Of a stretch of 64,000 nt of DNA, positions 11,588-20,516 are shown piece by piece. The stretch covers positions 732,982-796,981 of the forward strand of contig NZ_LMOP01000008.1 in the NCBI RefSeq assembly GCF_001423585.1. Direction: 5' to 3'. Under the pieces are notes generated by a model. It did no database searches and was not told the origin of the DNA. It saw only the letters and a program-made list of their open reading frames with translations. The stretch comes from Xanthomonas sp. Leaf148 (GTDB taxonomy: Bacteria; Pseudomonadota; Gammaproteobacteria; Xanthomonadales; Xanthomonadaceae). The translations under genes and the position numbers were made by a program. Position 1 is the first letter of the stretch, and each line of letters begins with the position of its first letter.

Positions 11588-12051
11588 CTCGGATCCTTCA
11601 AGAGGGAGCTAATAGGTATACGCTCACTGAGCGGACATACCGATGATCACGCATTAAGTCAGAGCCATGCAAGCCCAGGCGGCAGATCTAGTGACGGTCA
11701 ACGCTTGCATCAACGCTGGACCCAAGTTACACCCATTAAGCGGAACTGGCGTACCTTTGTGGTGGATGCGCGCCAATCTTCTTTTGACGTGCCTCCACCA
11801 GGCAATAATGAACAGCTGGGGTCGTGGCTTGTCAAGCTTTGACTGTGTGGGCATTGCTGCACGATTGCCTGCTGCCGAGTTCGTTTAGAATTTTTCTCGT
11901 CAGAATACGTTACACAGGCAACGCTACGGTGAACTTCCACACGCGACAGGTGCGGACTAGATAAAGAAAAATTTACCTTCTAAATGTAACGATAGGTCAG
12001 CAATGACCAAGCTGTATGAGGAAATGGAAGGTGAGCGAATCTTGCGGCTTA
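11588..12051. other. Gene-free stretch between the methyltransferase and wecE
   Basis: No convincing gene is present on either strand; the open frames here lack ribosome sites and recognisable motifs. The promoter of the minus-strand methyltransferase must lie at the left end. The right part (about 11880-12000) is AT-rich. It may be the remnant of a recombination junction in the O-antigen locus. Confidence 0.5.
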
Positions 12052-12076
12052 CCCAGGCAATGCTGCGTTGCCTGGG
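12052..12076 (-). terminator. Hairpin just downstream of wecE
   Basis: A perfect 9-bp stem (CCCAGGCAA/TTGCCTGGG) with a 7-base loop lies about a dozen bases beyond the wecE stop, reading on the minus strand. No strong T-run follows, so termination efficiency is uncertain. Confidence 0.5.
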
Positions 12077-12088
12077 CAGGGATTCCGG

Positions 12089-13225
12089 TTAGCCCTGGAC
12101 TACATTTAGCGCGTCGTCGGCATGCTGCAGGATGGCATCCATATGCTGTCCAACGCCTACCCACAATGGAAGGCGTACCAAACGGGCACTGATGTCGTCG
12201 GTGACCGTCATTTCCGAGCCGCGACGACCGTGCGCTAAGCCTGCCGGGGATGAGTGCAGCGGGATGTAATGAAACACTGTCTGCACGTCCCGCTGCTTCA
12301 TCTCGGCGATGAATCGGGTACGTACGTCCAGTGAAGGCAGCAGCAGGTAGTACATATGGGCATTGTGGGTGCAATGCGAGGGCACAGTCGGACGCTGCAC
12401 TAAACCATTACGCTCATGCGTTTCAGCCCAGGCGTGGTACTTGTCCCAGATAGACAAACGTTGCGCGGTGATTTGTTCAGCTGCATCCATCTGCGCGCTC
12501 AGAAACGCGGCAGTGATTTCTCCAGGAAGGAAGGAAGAGCCCACATCGACCCAGGTGTACTTGTCTACTTGGCCACGGAAGAAACGGCTCCGATTGGTGC
12601 CTTTTTCCCGAATGATTTCGGCACGCTCGGCATGGGTGCGGTCTCGACAAAGTAGCGCGCCACCTTCACCAGAAATGATGTTTTTCGTTTCATGGAAACT
12701 CAACGCACCCATTTCACCAATAGTGCCTAAGGGGCGACTTTTGTAGGTGGACATGATGGCTTGCGCAGCGTCTTCGACCACAGCTATGTTGTGGCGTTCA
12801 GCGATCGCCATGATTGCGTCCATTTCACACGCCACTCCTGCGTAATGGACCACGCAGATCGCTTTGGTTCGGGGGGTGATTGCTGCCTCGATCAATCGCT
12901 CGTCGATGTTCAGCGTATCGTTCCGTACATCAACGAATACCGGACTCGCGCCACGCAAGGCAAAGGCGTTGGCGGTGGAAACGAAAGTATAAGAGGGCAT
13001 GATGACTTCATCGCCTTCTTCCAGATCCAGAAGAAGCGCGGCCATTTCTAAGGCCGAAGTACAGCTATGCGTCAGCAATGCGCGATTTGCTCCCGTGTTT
13101 TGCTCCAGCCACGCATGGCAGCGCTTGGTGAACGGGCCATCACCGGAGAGATGTCCGTTGCTATGGGCTTGGGCGATCAGCGAAAGCTCGCGACCAGTCA
13201 TATAGGGCTTGTTGAACGGAATCAT
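12089..13225 (-). CDS. wecE: dTDP-4-keto-6-deoxy-glucose aminotransferase (WecE/RffA type)
   Basis: 378-residue PLP enzyme of the DegT/DnrJ/EryC1/StrS family. It follows E. coli WecE closely: MIPFNKPYMTGREL, LSGDGPFTKRCHAWLEQ, GDEVIMPSYTFVSTANAF, VVEDAAQAIMSTYKSRPLGTIG and SFHETKNIISGEGGA, with the PLP-binding lysine at residue 181. Known WecE makes dTDP-Fuc4N (4-amino-4,6-dideoxygalactose) from the RmlB product. RmlA and RmlB encoded at 18-20 kb could supply that substrate. It is the last gene of the minus-strand cassette that starts at 15954. A 3-amino or GDP-linked substrate is less likely given the strong similarity to WecE. Confidence 0.9.
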   Translation of the reverse strand: MIPFNKPYMTGRELSLIAQAHSNGHLSGDGPFTKRCHAWLEQNTGANRALLTHSCTSALEMAALLLDLEEGDEVIMPSYTFVSTANAFALRGASPVFVDVRNDTLNIDERLIEAAITPRTKAICVVHYAGVACEMDAIMAIAERHNIAVVEDAAQAIMSTYKSRPLGTIGEMGALSFHETKNIISGEGGALLCRDRTHAERAEIIREKGTNRSRFFRGQVDKYTWVDVGSSFLPGEITAAFLSAQMDAAEQITAQRLSIWDKYHAWAETHERNGLVQRPTVPSHCTHNAHMYYLLLPSLDVRTRFIAEMKQRDVQTVFHYIPLHSSPAGLAHGRRGSEMTVTDDISARLVRLPLWVGVGQHMDAILQHADDALNVVQG

Positions 13226-13262
13226 GGAGCACTCTTCACAGGAACGGAGGGAGCTGGTGTTG

Positions 13263-13628
13263 TCAGCCAGCGGAGCGGGAAAGGACGAGGACTCCCAGCA
13301 TGATTAGCGCAGTGCCTGCTAGCTTGTAGCCATTGAGCTGCTCATGAAAAAGCCAGGAGGCCATCAATGAGACCAAGAGAAAATTGACCGCCATATAGGG
13401 GTAGGCTCGACTCAACGGGAGCTTGCTGATTGCAGCCATCCAGCAAATCGAAGCACCAAACGCAGCGACAAAAGCGGATAGGACCCAAGGCTTAAGTAGT
13501 AGGGCGACAATGTTGTGTAGGCTAAATGGATGGCCGATCAGTTGGGGGTACAGACCAACTTGCCACTTAAGTACCAATTGACCATATACCGTGAGCATGA
13601 TGGTCAGCGCGACGAAAAAATAAGCCAT
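13263..13628 (-). CDS. Small EamA/SMR-type membrane protein, candidate lipid-linked sugar flippase
   Basis: 121 residues with four hydrophobic spans, the size and pattern of a four-helix SMR/ArnE-ArnF-type subunit. QLVLKWQVG near residue 17, a conserved SKLPLSRAYPYMAVNF segment and a final LAGTALIMLGVLVLSR helix are typical of the EamA/DMT superfamily. ArnEF-type proteins flip undecaprenyl-phosphate-amino sugars across the inner membrane. Here the gene lies between a GtrB/ArnC-like glycosyltransferase and wecE, so the same role is a reasonable inference. It could work as a homodimer, since no second subunit gene is present. Confidence 0.78.
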   Translation of the reverse strand: MAYFFVALTIMLTVYGQLVLKWQVGLYPQLIGHPFSLHNIVALLLKPWVLSAFVAAFGASICWMAAISKLPLSRAYPYMAVNFLLVSLMASWLFHEQLNGYKLAGTALIMLGVLVLSRSAG

Positions 13629-13727
13629 AGTTATCTGCTCAAGGGAGACAAACGTTCGAGTGCGGGAAGCTTGGCTGGATCTGCACGGGCGGACACCGTG
13701 ACGAAGTAAGCACGCACCTGAGCAAAG

Positions 13728-14435
13728 TCAAGACCGGTTGCGCCAGTCCCAAATGAAGTCTGAAGCGTTGTCGCCTGTGTTGAATATCAGGTCCAATACA
13801 CTCACGGAATGTTCGAACGTCTCGCTTTGTTGCCTATATTGGGGGTATCCAGCATAGTCTTTATACTGCAGGGCTACGCCGATCTTCTCGAATGCAGTGG
13901 GTTCAATATATGCTTTGGCTGCAGGTCCCGACAAGTAGTGAGTAGCGCCGGATTGGCGAACTAGATCCACTAGGCGTTCAAGCTTGCTGCCATTGAGCGA
14001 GAATTCGGTGGAACTACGGAATTCCACTTGGATACCCAAGATTTCTCGCGCGATAACACGGGTCAGATGCTGATTCATCTCCGAAAGTGACATCCATTCG
14101 CGGCCCAGATAGAGCTCTTCGAAGAGTTCGGCGAACTGCTTGAAGTGCGGAGCCTTAGTGTAAGCATGGCGCAGCGTCGACCAATGCTTGCGCTGCCAGG
14201 CCGCGTTCGGTAGCTTCACCTCATTGATCAGACGCTTAATGTCACTACCAGTTGGTACGGTCAGCCACAATGGCGCACCGTTAGCGATTATGCGGTTGCG
14301 CGACCGCCAGTCTTGATACGTAAATTGCACGTCGTCGTAGAAAATAAAGGTATCAACATCATGAATGATGTCGAAGTAACCTTTCCATGGAATGTAGCTT
14401 GACTGTAATACCGCAACTCGCTTGATGGAGTTCAT
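13728..14435 (-). CDS. WbqC-family protein
   Basis: 235 residues with the WbqC hallmarks VAVLQSSYIPWKGYFDII at ~7-24, FIFYDDVQFTYQDWRSRNRI at ~31-50, LWLTVPTG, and a C-terminal SVLDLIFNTGDNASDFI. The family is frequent in O-antigen loci but its biochemical role is not established to my knowledge; association with amino-sugar genes suggests work on an acyl or aminoacyl substituent. The ATG overlaps the previous stop (ATGA), so it is co-translated with the acyltransferase. A 98-base gap without visible features separates it from the SMR-type gene. Confidence 0.88.
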   Translation of the reverse strand: MNSIKRVAVLQSSYIPWKGYFDIIHDVDTFIFYDDVQFTYQDWRSRNRIIANGAPLWLTVPTGSDIKRLINEVKLPNAAWQRKHWSTLRHAYTKAPHFKQFAELFEELYLGREWMSLSEMNQHLTRVIAREILGIQVEFRSSTEFSLNGSKLERLVDLVRQSGATHYLSGPAAKAYIEPTAFEKIGVALQYKDYAGYPQYRQQSETFEHSVSVLDLIFNTGDNASDFIWDWRNRS

Positions 14436-15007
14436 TTCTTTTGGGGTCTGCTGTTGTGGCGACTGCCGGCTTTTACGAATGACGCGGATGGCAGGATTGA
14501 GCTATCGATAACGACGCTGTTTGCACCAATGAAACTTGAGTTCCCTACCTCGACGAATCCACAGAGTGTGGCCGCCGGACTGACGAATGTGTTGGCGCCG
14601 ATACGGCAATCATGACTGATTGTCGACTCAGGCCATAAAACGCAAGCGGGACCAATTTCTGCGAAAGCGTCGACGTTCGCCCCGGCCATAATCATCGTGC
14701 CAGCGTCAACGATTGCGGTGCGATTGACGTGGGCAGCAGGATGTTGGAGCACTGGGAAAAAGAAACCTGCAGCTGATAACTGATTGAAAAGTGAATATCG
14801 ACGCTCAAGATGGTTGTAGCCGATCGCCATCACAAGTTCATAGTCTGCTGGCGATAGAGTTTGTCCTAAATCGTCAATACAGCCATGCACCTCATTGCCT
14901 GTGGTGAAATCGTCGACGAAACCCTTCACTCGACGGCCCGCATCCTCCGCGAGTACAAGAAGCAACCTGCCAAATGAGGATGCACCAATGATCAATAGAG
15001 GCTTCAA
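14432..15007 (-). CDS. PglD/NeuD-like sugar acyltransferase (left-handed beta-helix)
   Basis: 191 residues from a TTG start at 15007, preceded by AGGAGACTAAGAG and overlapping the glycosyltransferase stop. The N-terminal IIGASSFGRLLLVLAEDAG is the nucleotide-sugar binding Rossmann part of PglD-type enzymes. Residues ~90-185 are hexapeptide repeats (AIVDAGTMIMAGANV, IGANTFVSPAATLCG) with the likely catalytic histidine in STISHDCRIG. PglD enzymes N-acetylate a UDP-4-amino sugar with acetyl-CoA. In this cassette it would acylate the WecE product, since no WecD-type gene is present. The acyl donor may not be acetyl-CoA. Confidence 0.85.
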   Translation of the reverse strand: MKPLLIIGASSFGRLLLVLAEDAGRRVKGFVDDFTTGNEVHGCIDDLGQTLSPADYELVMAIGYNHLERRYSLFNQLSAAGFFFPVLQHPAAHVNRTAIVDAGTMIMAGANVDAFAEIGPACVLWPESTISHDCRIGANTFVSPAATLCGFVEVGNSSFIGANSVVIDSSILPSASFVKAGSRHNSRPQKK

Positions 15008-15954
15008 CTCTTAGTCTCCTGCTCGACCAAGAACAGGGGCATCGAAGCAGTTTTAAAATTGATACGAGCGAGGTATTCGCCAAATATTCCTAGAATAAGC
15101 AGCTGGATGCCGCCAAGAAACATCATTCCCGCCATGATTGAAGCATAGCCACTTACCCCCAGCGCGCCCGTCAGCTTTGCAATCAGGATGGTGAGGCCCC
15201 AGATGGCTCCACCAACGGAGGCTCCTACCCCTAGCCATGTTGCAACACGCAAGGGTAAATCTGAAAACGTCACAAATATATTAATCATATGTGCGATCAG
15301 TTTTCGCAGATTGTAACTGCTGGTGCCGTGTGTTCTTTCGTCATGTGGCACGATTACTGTGGCGTAATCATGTGTTATCCATGAGATATAACCGTCGATG
15401 AAGGTAAAGGGTGACTGAAATCGATCAAGTCCTGCTGCCACTGAACGGTGAATCACGCGGAAGGATGTGTATTCTCGATTAAGTGTAGGAATGGCGAATT
15501 TAAAAAGGCTGCGCCCAACTTCGGAAGTAAAGTTGCGCCATTTTGCGTGACTACGCTGTTCGGTAACGCCGTAGATGACCGAATACCCTTCTTCGGCTTT
15601 GGCCAGCATTGCCGGTAATGACTCGGGCGGTTGCTCCAAATCTTCGTCGATTGTCGCAATCCATTCTCCGCGAGCTTTGGAAATGCCGCATAGTGTTGCG
15701 GCATGTTGGCCAAAATTTCGGCTGAGCCGGATGCCACTGACATGAGGGTATGAATTACTCAGGGCCTGAATCACTTCCCAAGAGTTATCACCGCCACGGT
15801 CGTCCACGAATATGATCTCATGGCCGCCCTGCATCCCGCTCAATGCCAAGTCCAGTCGTTGTTGTAAATTGCCAATTGACAGTGCACCGCGGTACACAGG
15901 CACCACCACGGAAACCCGTGGTGGTAGTGATATGGCGTCGGAAAGGCTCTGCAT
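15004..15954 (-). CDS. GtrB/DPM1-like membrane glycosyltransferase family 2
   Basis: About 316 residues from the ATG at 15954; the open frame extends to a TTG at 16023 but the family usually begins just before the VSVVVPVYRG strand. The GT2 domain (~12-240) carries EIIFVDDRGGDNSWEV, RLSRNFGQHAATLCG and the catalytic ATIDEDLEQPPESLP. Two C-terminal membrane helices follow, ending in FGEYLARINFK. Proteins of this build (GtrB, ArnC, DPM1) transfer a sugar from a nucleotide donor to polyprenyl phosphate at the cytoplasmic face. It is the first gene of the five-gene minus-strand cassette. Confidence 0.9.
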   Translation of the reverse strand: MQSLSDAISLPPRVSVVVPVYRGALSIGNLQQRLDLALSGMQGGHEIIFVDDRGGDNSWEVIQALSNSYPHVSGIRLSRNFGQHAATLCGISKARGEWIATIDEDLEQPPESLPAMLAKAEEGYSVIYGVTEQRSHAKWRNFTSEVGRSLFKFAIPTLNREYTSFRVIHRSVAAGLDRFQSPFTFIDGYISWITHDYATVIVPHDERTHGTSSYNLRKLIAHMINIFVTFSDLPLRVATWLGVGASVGGAIWGLTILIAKLTGALGVSGYASIMAGMMFLGGIQLLILGIFGEYLARINFKTASMPLFLVEQETKS

Positions 15955-16056
15955 CGTTGCGCTTGTCTGTAATAATACTTGCGTAGGATTGTAGAGGGTG
16001 GCGGCAATATCGGCCAACGGCAAAATTTCAGTGCCGTGGGGAGCTTCCGGCAGGAG

Positions 16057-17001
16057 CTAGCTCAGCGCAGCCTCCAACTCAGGCAGCAACGTAAACAAAT
16101 CTCCCACCAACCCAATATCCGCAATCTCAAAAATCGGCGACTCCGGATCCTTGTTGATCGCCACGATGGTGCCAGCGTCCTTGATGCCGGTCAGATGCTG
16201 GATGGCGCCGCTGATGCCGATTGCCACGTACAGTTCCGGCGCGATGATCTTGCCGGTCTGGCCGACCTGCAGCTCGTTGGGGACGTAGCCGGCATCGACT
16301 GCCGCACGCGAGGCACCAACGGCGGCGCCGAGTTTGTCGGCCAGGCTGTAGATGTGCTTGAAGTTCTCTGCCGAGCCCACGCCGCGGCCACCGGACACCA
16401 CACGCTTGGCGCTCTGCAGGTCGGGGCGGTCGGAATTGCCTGCTGCCAGGTCGATGAAGCGAGTATGGGTCGGCAGTGCGACCTCGATGCTAACGGGCTC
16501 GACTGCTGCGCTTCCGCCCCTAGCCGCTTCCGGCCACGAGGCACTACGCACTGTCGCCACGACGATCTGGTCGGCCGGAGCCTTCACCGTAATGATGGCG
16601 TTGCCTGCGTAGATCGGGCGCTTGAAAGTGTAGGCGCCTTCGACGGTCATCAGGTCGGAAATCTGGTTCACGCCCAGCAGCGCGGCCACGACCGGCATCA
16701 GGTCCTTGCCGAAGGTGGTGGAGGGACCGAAGACATGGGTGTAACCCTGGCCGGCCAGCTGCGCGATCTGGGGCCCAAGCACCTGAGCAAGCGCGTGTTC
16801 GTTGGCGGCGTTGGCCACGGTCAGCACCCGGGCGACACCGGCCAGCTGTGCGGCCTGGGCTGCAACGGCGGCCGGGTCGGCCGCCAGTACGACCACGTCG
16901 ATCGACTCGGCCGATACCGCCAGGGCAGCGCTCAGGGTCTTGGCGGTGGCCGCATTGAGCTGGCCGTTGAGGTGTTCGGCGACGACAAGAATCTTGGCCA
17001 T
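16057..17001 (-). CDS. etfA: Electron transfer flavoprotein alpha subunit
   Basis: 314 residues, normal length for EtfA. The FAD-binding C-terminal domain shows [18 protein letters not shown], then [39 protein letters not shown] and [21 protein letters not shown]. The alpha/beta pair accepts electrons from acyl-CoA dehydrogenases and passes them to ETF-ubiquinone oxidoreductase, encoded at about 26 kb. The ATG overlaps the etfB stop by one base. In Xanthomonas etfA marks the conserved edge of the variable O-antigen locus. Confidence 0.96.
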   Translation of the reverse strand: MAKILVVAEHLNGQLNAATAKTLSAALAVSAESIDVVVLAADPAAVAAQAAQLAGVARVLTVANAANEHALAQVLGPQIAQLAGQGYTHVFGPSTTFGKDLMPVVAALLGVNQISDLMTVEGAYTFKRPIYAGNAIITVKAPADQIVVATVRSASWPEAARGGSAAVEPVSIEVALPTHTRFIDLAAGNSDRPDLQSAKRVVSGGRGVGSAENFKHIYSLADKLGAAVGASRAAVDAGYVPNELQVGQTGKIIAPELYVAIGISGAIQHLTGIKDAGTIVAINKDPESPIFEIADIGLVGDLFTLLPELEAALS

Positions 17002-17747
17002 TACAACAACCCCTTCTGCTTGAGTGCGGCCACCAGTTCGGCGGCGTCCTTGACCATCACGCCGCGGCTGCGCTTGGCCGGCGCCGCATAGTGGGTGGTG
17101 GTGAGACTGTCGTGCGCGTCCACGCTTAGATCAGCGAATGCCAGGGTTTCCATCGGCTTGCTCTTGGCCTTCATGATGTCCGGCAGCTTGATGAAGCGCG
17201 GCTCGTTCAGGCGCAGATCGGTCGTGATCACCGCTGGCAGGTCGACCTCCAGCGTTTCCAGGCCAGCATCGACCTCGCGCGTCACCGTGGCCTTGCCATC
17301 GGCGACCACCAGCTTGCCCGCGAAGGTCGCCTGCGGGCGGCCCCACAAGGTGGCCAGCATCTGGCCGGTCTGGTTGGCGTCGTCGTCGATGGCCTGCTTG
17401 CCCAGGATGACCAGATCGGGCTGCTCTTTTTCGACCAGCTTCAGCAGCGCGCGTGCTGCAGTCAGTGGCTGGATGGCAGCATCGGTTACCACATGGATAG
17501 CGCGGTTGGCACCCATCGCCAGGCCGTTGCGCAGATGTGCGGCAGCATCGGCCGGTGCAAGGGTGGCGACCACCACCTCGGTGGCGATGCCGGCATCGCG
17601 CAGGCGCAATGCTTCTTCCAGGGCGATTTCGTCGAACGGGTTGGGCGAGAGCTTGACGCCGTCGGTCACCACGCCGGAGCCATCCGGCTTGACCTGAATG
17701 CGGACGTTGTAGTCCACCACGCGCTTGTAGGCGACGAGGATTTTCAT
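17001..17747 (-). CDS. etfB: Electron transfer flavoprotein beta subunit
   Basis: 248 residues beginning MKILVAYKRVVDYNV, with NPFDEIALEEALRL, LGKQAIDDDANQTGQMLA (AMP/FAD contact region) and LRLNEPRFIKLPDIMKAKSKP, the recognition-loop segment typical of EtfB. It is transcribed with etfA away from rmlB; the 227-base divergent gap must hold both promoters. Function is transfer of electrons from flavoprotein dehydrogenases as a heterodimer with EtfA. Confidence 0.96.
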   Translation of the reverse strand: MKILVAYKRVVDYNVRIQVKPDGSGVVTDGVKLSPNPFDEIALEEALRLRDAGIATEVVVATLAPADAAAHLRNGLAMGANRAIHVVTDAAIQPLTAARALLKLVEKEQPDLVILGKQAIDDDANQTGQMLATLWGRPQATFAGKLVVADGKATVTREVDAGLETLEVDLPAVITTDLRLNEPRFIKLPDIMKAKSKPMETLAFADLSVDAHDSLTTTHYAAPAKRSRGVMVKDAAELVAALKQKGLL

Positions 17748-17974
17748 CGTGTACGAGATCCTTCAGCTATTGCGGGAAGGCCCGGCCGCGGCGGCAGGCT
17801 CGGGAGTGCGCCCATTCTAACCGGGGAGCATCCACCATGCGATGGCGTATGGTGGTGCAGCGCAGCACTGGTGAAGCTCAAGGGCCAGTCACGCGGGCCG
17901 GAATTGCGCGCAGCGTATATCCTGTGTGGCTTAAAAAAGCGGAGCGCGGCAGACCGCGCGATTAGGAGAGGGCA
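17748..17974. promoter_or_regulatory. Divergent etfB/rmlB promoter region
   Basis: The 227 bases contain no gene. A TATATC at 17916-17921 is a possible -10 for rmlB but lacks a clear -35. A strong ribosome site, AGGAGAGGG at 17963-17971, precedes the rmlB GTG and fixes that start. Confidence 0.45.
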
Positions 17975-19042
17975 GTGGCAACTTGGCTTGTAACCGGCGG
18001 CGCCGGCTTCATTGGCGGCAACTTCGTTCTGGAAGCCGTCTCTCGCGGTGTGCGGGTGGTCAATCTCGACGCGCTTACGTATGCGGGGAATCTCAATACG
18101 CTGGCGTCGCTCTATGGAGACCCAAACCATGTGTTCGTCAAAGGCGACATTGGCGATAGCGCGTTGGTCGCCAGACTGCTGTCTGAGTACGAGCCTGACG
18201 CGGTACTGAACTTTGCAGCAGAAAGCCACGTAGATCGCTCGATCGACGGACCTGGCGCGTTCGTCCAAACCAATGTTGTCGGCACCCTAGCGCTTCTCGA
18301 AGCCGTTCGCGATTATTGGAAGGGATTGCCTGATGGACCGCAGCAGCGCTTTCGCTTCCTGCACGTGTCCACTGACGAGGTCTACGGCACATTGGGCGAG
18401 ACCGGCAAGTTCACCGAGACCACGCCTTATGCGCCGAATTCGCCGTATTCGGCATCCAAAGCAGCATCGGATCACTTGGTGCGTGCGTTCCATCACACCT
18501 ATGGCTTGCCGGTGCTGACGACCAATTGCTCGAACAATTACGGCCCGTATCACTTCCCTGAAAAGCTCATTCCGCTGGTGATCGCGAAGGCACTGGCTGG
18601 CGAGCCGCTGCCGGTTTACGGCGATGGCAAACAGGTACGCGACTGGCTGTTCGTCAGCGACCATTGCGAGGCCATTCGGACCGTTCTGGCGAAGGGCGAG
18701 GTCGGTGAAACCTACAACGTGGGCGGCAATGCTGAGCGGGAGAACATCGAAGTTGTGCGCGCCATCTGCGCATTACTCGACGAACTACGTCCTCGCGAAG
18801 ACGGCCAGCCACGCGAAAGCCAAATTGCCTACGTGGCTGATCGGCCTGGTCATGATCGTCGCTATGCAATTGACGCATCAAAGCTCAAGACACAATTGGG
18901 TTGGCAGCCCAGATACACCTTTGAACAAGGAGTCCGCGAAACCGTGGAGTGGTATCTGGGTCACCAGGACTGGGTGAACGGGGTGCTGAATGGTAGCTAC
19001 CGTATGCAACGTCTTGGTGCCATGGCCGACACTCATGAATGA
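17975..19042 (+). CDS. rmlB: dTDP-glucose 4,6-dehydratase
   Basis: 355 residues from a GTG with an excellent ribosome site. The NAD motif [11 protein letters not shown] is at ~6-16, [21 protein letters not shown] follows near 85-105, STDEVYG carries the active-site Asp-Glu pair, and [14 protein letters not shown] the Tyr-Lys pair. It makes dTDP-4-keto-6-deoxyglucose, the branch point between dTDP-L-rhamnose (RmlC/RmlD, encoded next) and dTDP-Fuc4N (WecE at ~12.6 kb). Its stop overlaps an upstream in-frame ATG of rmlA. Confidence 0.97.
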   Translation: MATWLVTGGAGFIGGNFVLEAVSRGVRVVNLDALTYAGNLNTLASLYGDPNHVFVKGDIGDSALVARLLSEYEPDAVLNFAAESHVDRSIDGPGAFVQTNVVGTLALLEAVRDYWKGLPDGPQQRFRFLHVSTDEVYGTLGETGKFTETTPYAPNSPYSASKAASDHLVRAFHHTYGLPVLTTNCSNNYGPYHFPEKLIPLVIAKALAGEPLPVYGDGKQVRDWLFVSDHCEAIRTVLAKGEVGETYNVGGNAERENIEVVRAICALLDELRPREDGQPRESQIAYVADRPGHDRRYAIDASKLKTQLGWQPRYTFEQGVRETVEWYLGHQDWVNGVLNGSYRMQRLGAMADTHE

Positions 19043-19071
19043 GCACGTCCTCTACAACCTATGAGAACCAT

Positions 19072-19959
19072 ATGACGCAACGTCGAGGCATCATCCTGGC
19101 CGGTGGCTCCGGCACTCGTCTTTATCCCATCACCAAAGGCGTCAGCAAACAGCTGCTGCCGGTGTACGACAAGCCGATGATTTATTATCCGCTTAGCGTG
19201 CTGATGCTTGCAGGCATTCGTGAGGTGTTGATTATTAATACCCCTCATGAGCAGTCGCTATTTAAAGCATTGCTTGGTGATGGGTCTCAGTGGGGAATGT
19301 CTATTTCATATGCCGTGCAGCAAAGTCCGGATGGGCTCGCGCAGGCCTATCTGATTGGCCGCGACTTCGTTGACAACAAGCCGAGCTGTCTCGTGTTGGG
19401 CGATAACATCTTTCATGGTCATGGCTTGACGGATATGTTGCGCCGAGCAGACACGCGTAACGAAGGTGCCACTGTCTTTGGATATTGGGTCAATGATCCA
19501 GAGCGGTACGGAGTAGCTGAGTTCGACACGAACGGAAAGGTTGTGGGCATTGAAGAGAAGCCCGCTGTGCCGCGTTCAAACTACGCTGTTACCGGCTTGT
19601 ATTTTTATGACGGCAGAGCTGCAGACTATGCGGCAGAGTTGAAGCCGTCGCCGCGTGGCGAGCTGGAGATCACCGATCTCAATCGGCGTTATCTCGATGA
19701 GGGTGATTTGCATCTCGAGGCGTTGGGACGTGGTTATGCATGGTTGGATACAGGGACACACCAGTCACTGCACGAAGCATCCAACTTCATTGAAACGATC
19801 CAGGCGCGGCAAGGGTTGCAGGTCTGCTGTCCGGAGGAAATCGCTTTCGGTCAAGGGTGGATCGATCTTGCCGAGCTTGAGGCACTGGCCGCGCCACTGC
19901 TCAAGAATGGGTATGGACGTTATCTCAAAGAACTGGCTCTACGAGGAGCCAAGTTGTGA
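19072..19959 (+). CDS. rmlA: Glucose-1-phosphate thymidylyltransferase
   Basis: 295 residues from the ATG at 19072 ([21 protein letters not shown]), which matches the usual RmlA N-terminus; an ATG at 19039 that overlaps rmlB would add 11 residues. The nucleotidyl-binding loop [38 protein letters not shown] and VTGLYFYD are all present. It joins glucose-1-phosphate and dTTP to give dTDP-glucose, the first committed step to dTDP-L-rhamnose, and is usually feedback inhibited by that product. Confidence 0.96.
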   Translation: MTQRRGIILAGGSGTRLYPITKGVSKQLLPVYDKPMIYYPLSVLMLAGIREVLIINTPHEQSLFKALLGDGSQWGMSISYAVQQSPDGLAQAYLIGRDFVDNKPSCLVLGDNIFHGHGLTDMLRRADTRNEGATVFGYWVNDPERYGVAEFDTNGKVVGIEEKPAVPRSNYAVTGLYFYDGRAADYAAELKPSPRGELEITDLNRRYLDEGDLHLEALGRGYAWLDTGTHQSLHEASNFIETIQARQGLQVCCPEEIAFGQGWIDLAELEALAAPLLKNGYGRYLKELALRGAKL

Positions 19960-20516
19960 ATGTGATTTCCACCGCACTAGCAGACTGTTACGTCATCGAA
20001 CCCGTAGTCCACTCGGATGATCGCGGTTTTTTTTTCGAGGCTTGGAATTACGAGCGGTTCAAACAGCATGGGCTCAACATGCAGTTCGTCCAGAGCAATG
20101 TGTCCTGCTCTGGGAGGGGGGTAATCCGCGGACTGCACTATCAGTGGCCTCGGCCGCAGGGAAAGCTGATCAGCGTCCTGGAAGGTGAGGTTTATGACGT
20201 TGCGGTCGATATCCGCGTTGGCTCGCCTACCTTCGGTCAATGGGAGGCGGTGGTGCTGAGTCGCGAGAACCGTCGGCAATTCTGGATTCCTGAGGGTTTC
20301 GCTCACGGCTTCGCAGTGCTTTCGGAGACTGCTGTTTTCAATTATCTGTGTACCGATGTCTACGTAAAAGAGGCTGATGCCGGGCTGCGCTGGGATGATG
20401 CGCGCTTTGCAATCGATTGGCCGATTAGTGATCCAATTCTTTCGAAGAAAGATGCAGTTGCTCCGTTTTTGGATCAGGTGGCCGTTGAGCAGCTTCCTCG
20501 CTACCACTCGGTATGA
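19956..20516 (+). CDS. rmlC: dTDP-4-dehydrorhamnose 3,5-epimerase
   Basis: 186-residue cupin from a GTG at 19956 overlapping the rmlA stop. It contains [30 protein letters not shown] with the catalytic histidine, [39 protein letters not shown] and the Tyr/Asp active-site partners. It epimerises C3 and C5 of dTDP-4-keto-6-deoxyglucose. The length is normal and the gene is coupled to rmlD by a 4-base overlap. Confidence 0.96.
   Translation: MNVISTALADCYVIEPVVHSDDRGFFFEAWNYERFKQHGLNMQFVQSNVSCSGRGVIRGLHYQWPRPQGKLISVLEGEVYDVAVDIRVGSPTFGQWEAVVLSRENRRQFWIPEGFAHGFAVLSETAVFNYLCTDVYVKEADAGLRWDDARFAIDWPISDPILSKKDAVAPFLDQVAVEQLPRYHSV

Noticed and set aside
15979..17091. Long plus-strand open frame of 370 codons over etfA
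   Set aside because: It is antisense to etfA/etfB, which match known proteins throughout; high-GC third positions create such shadows.
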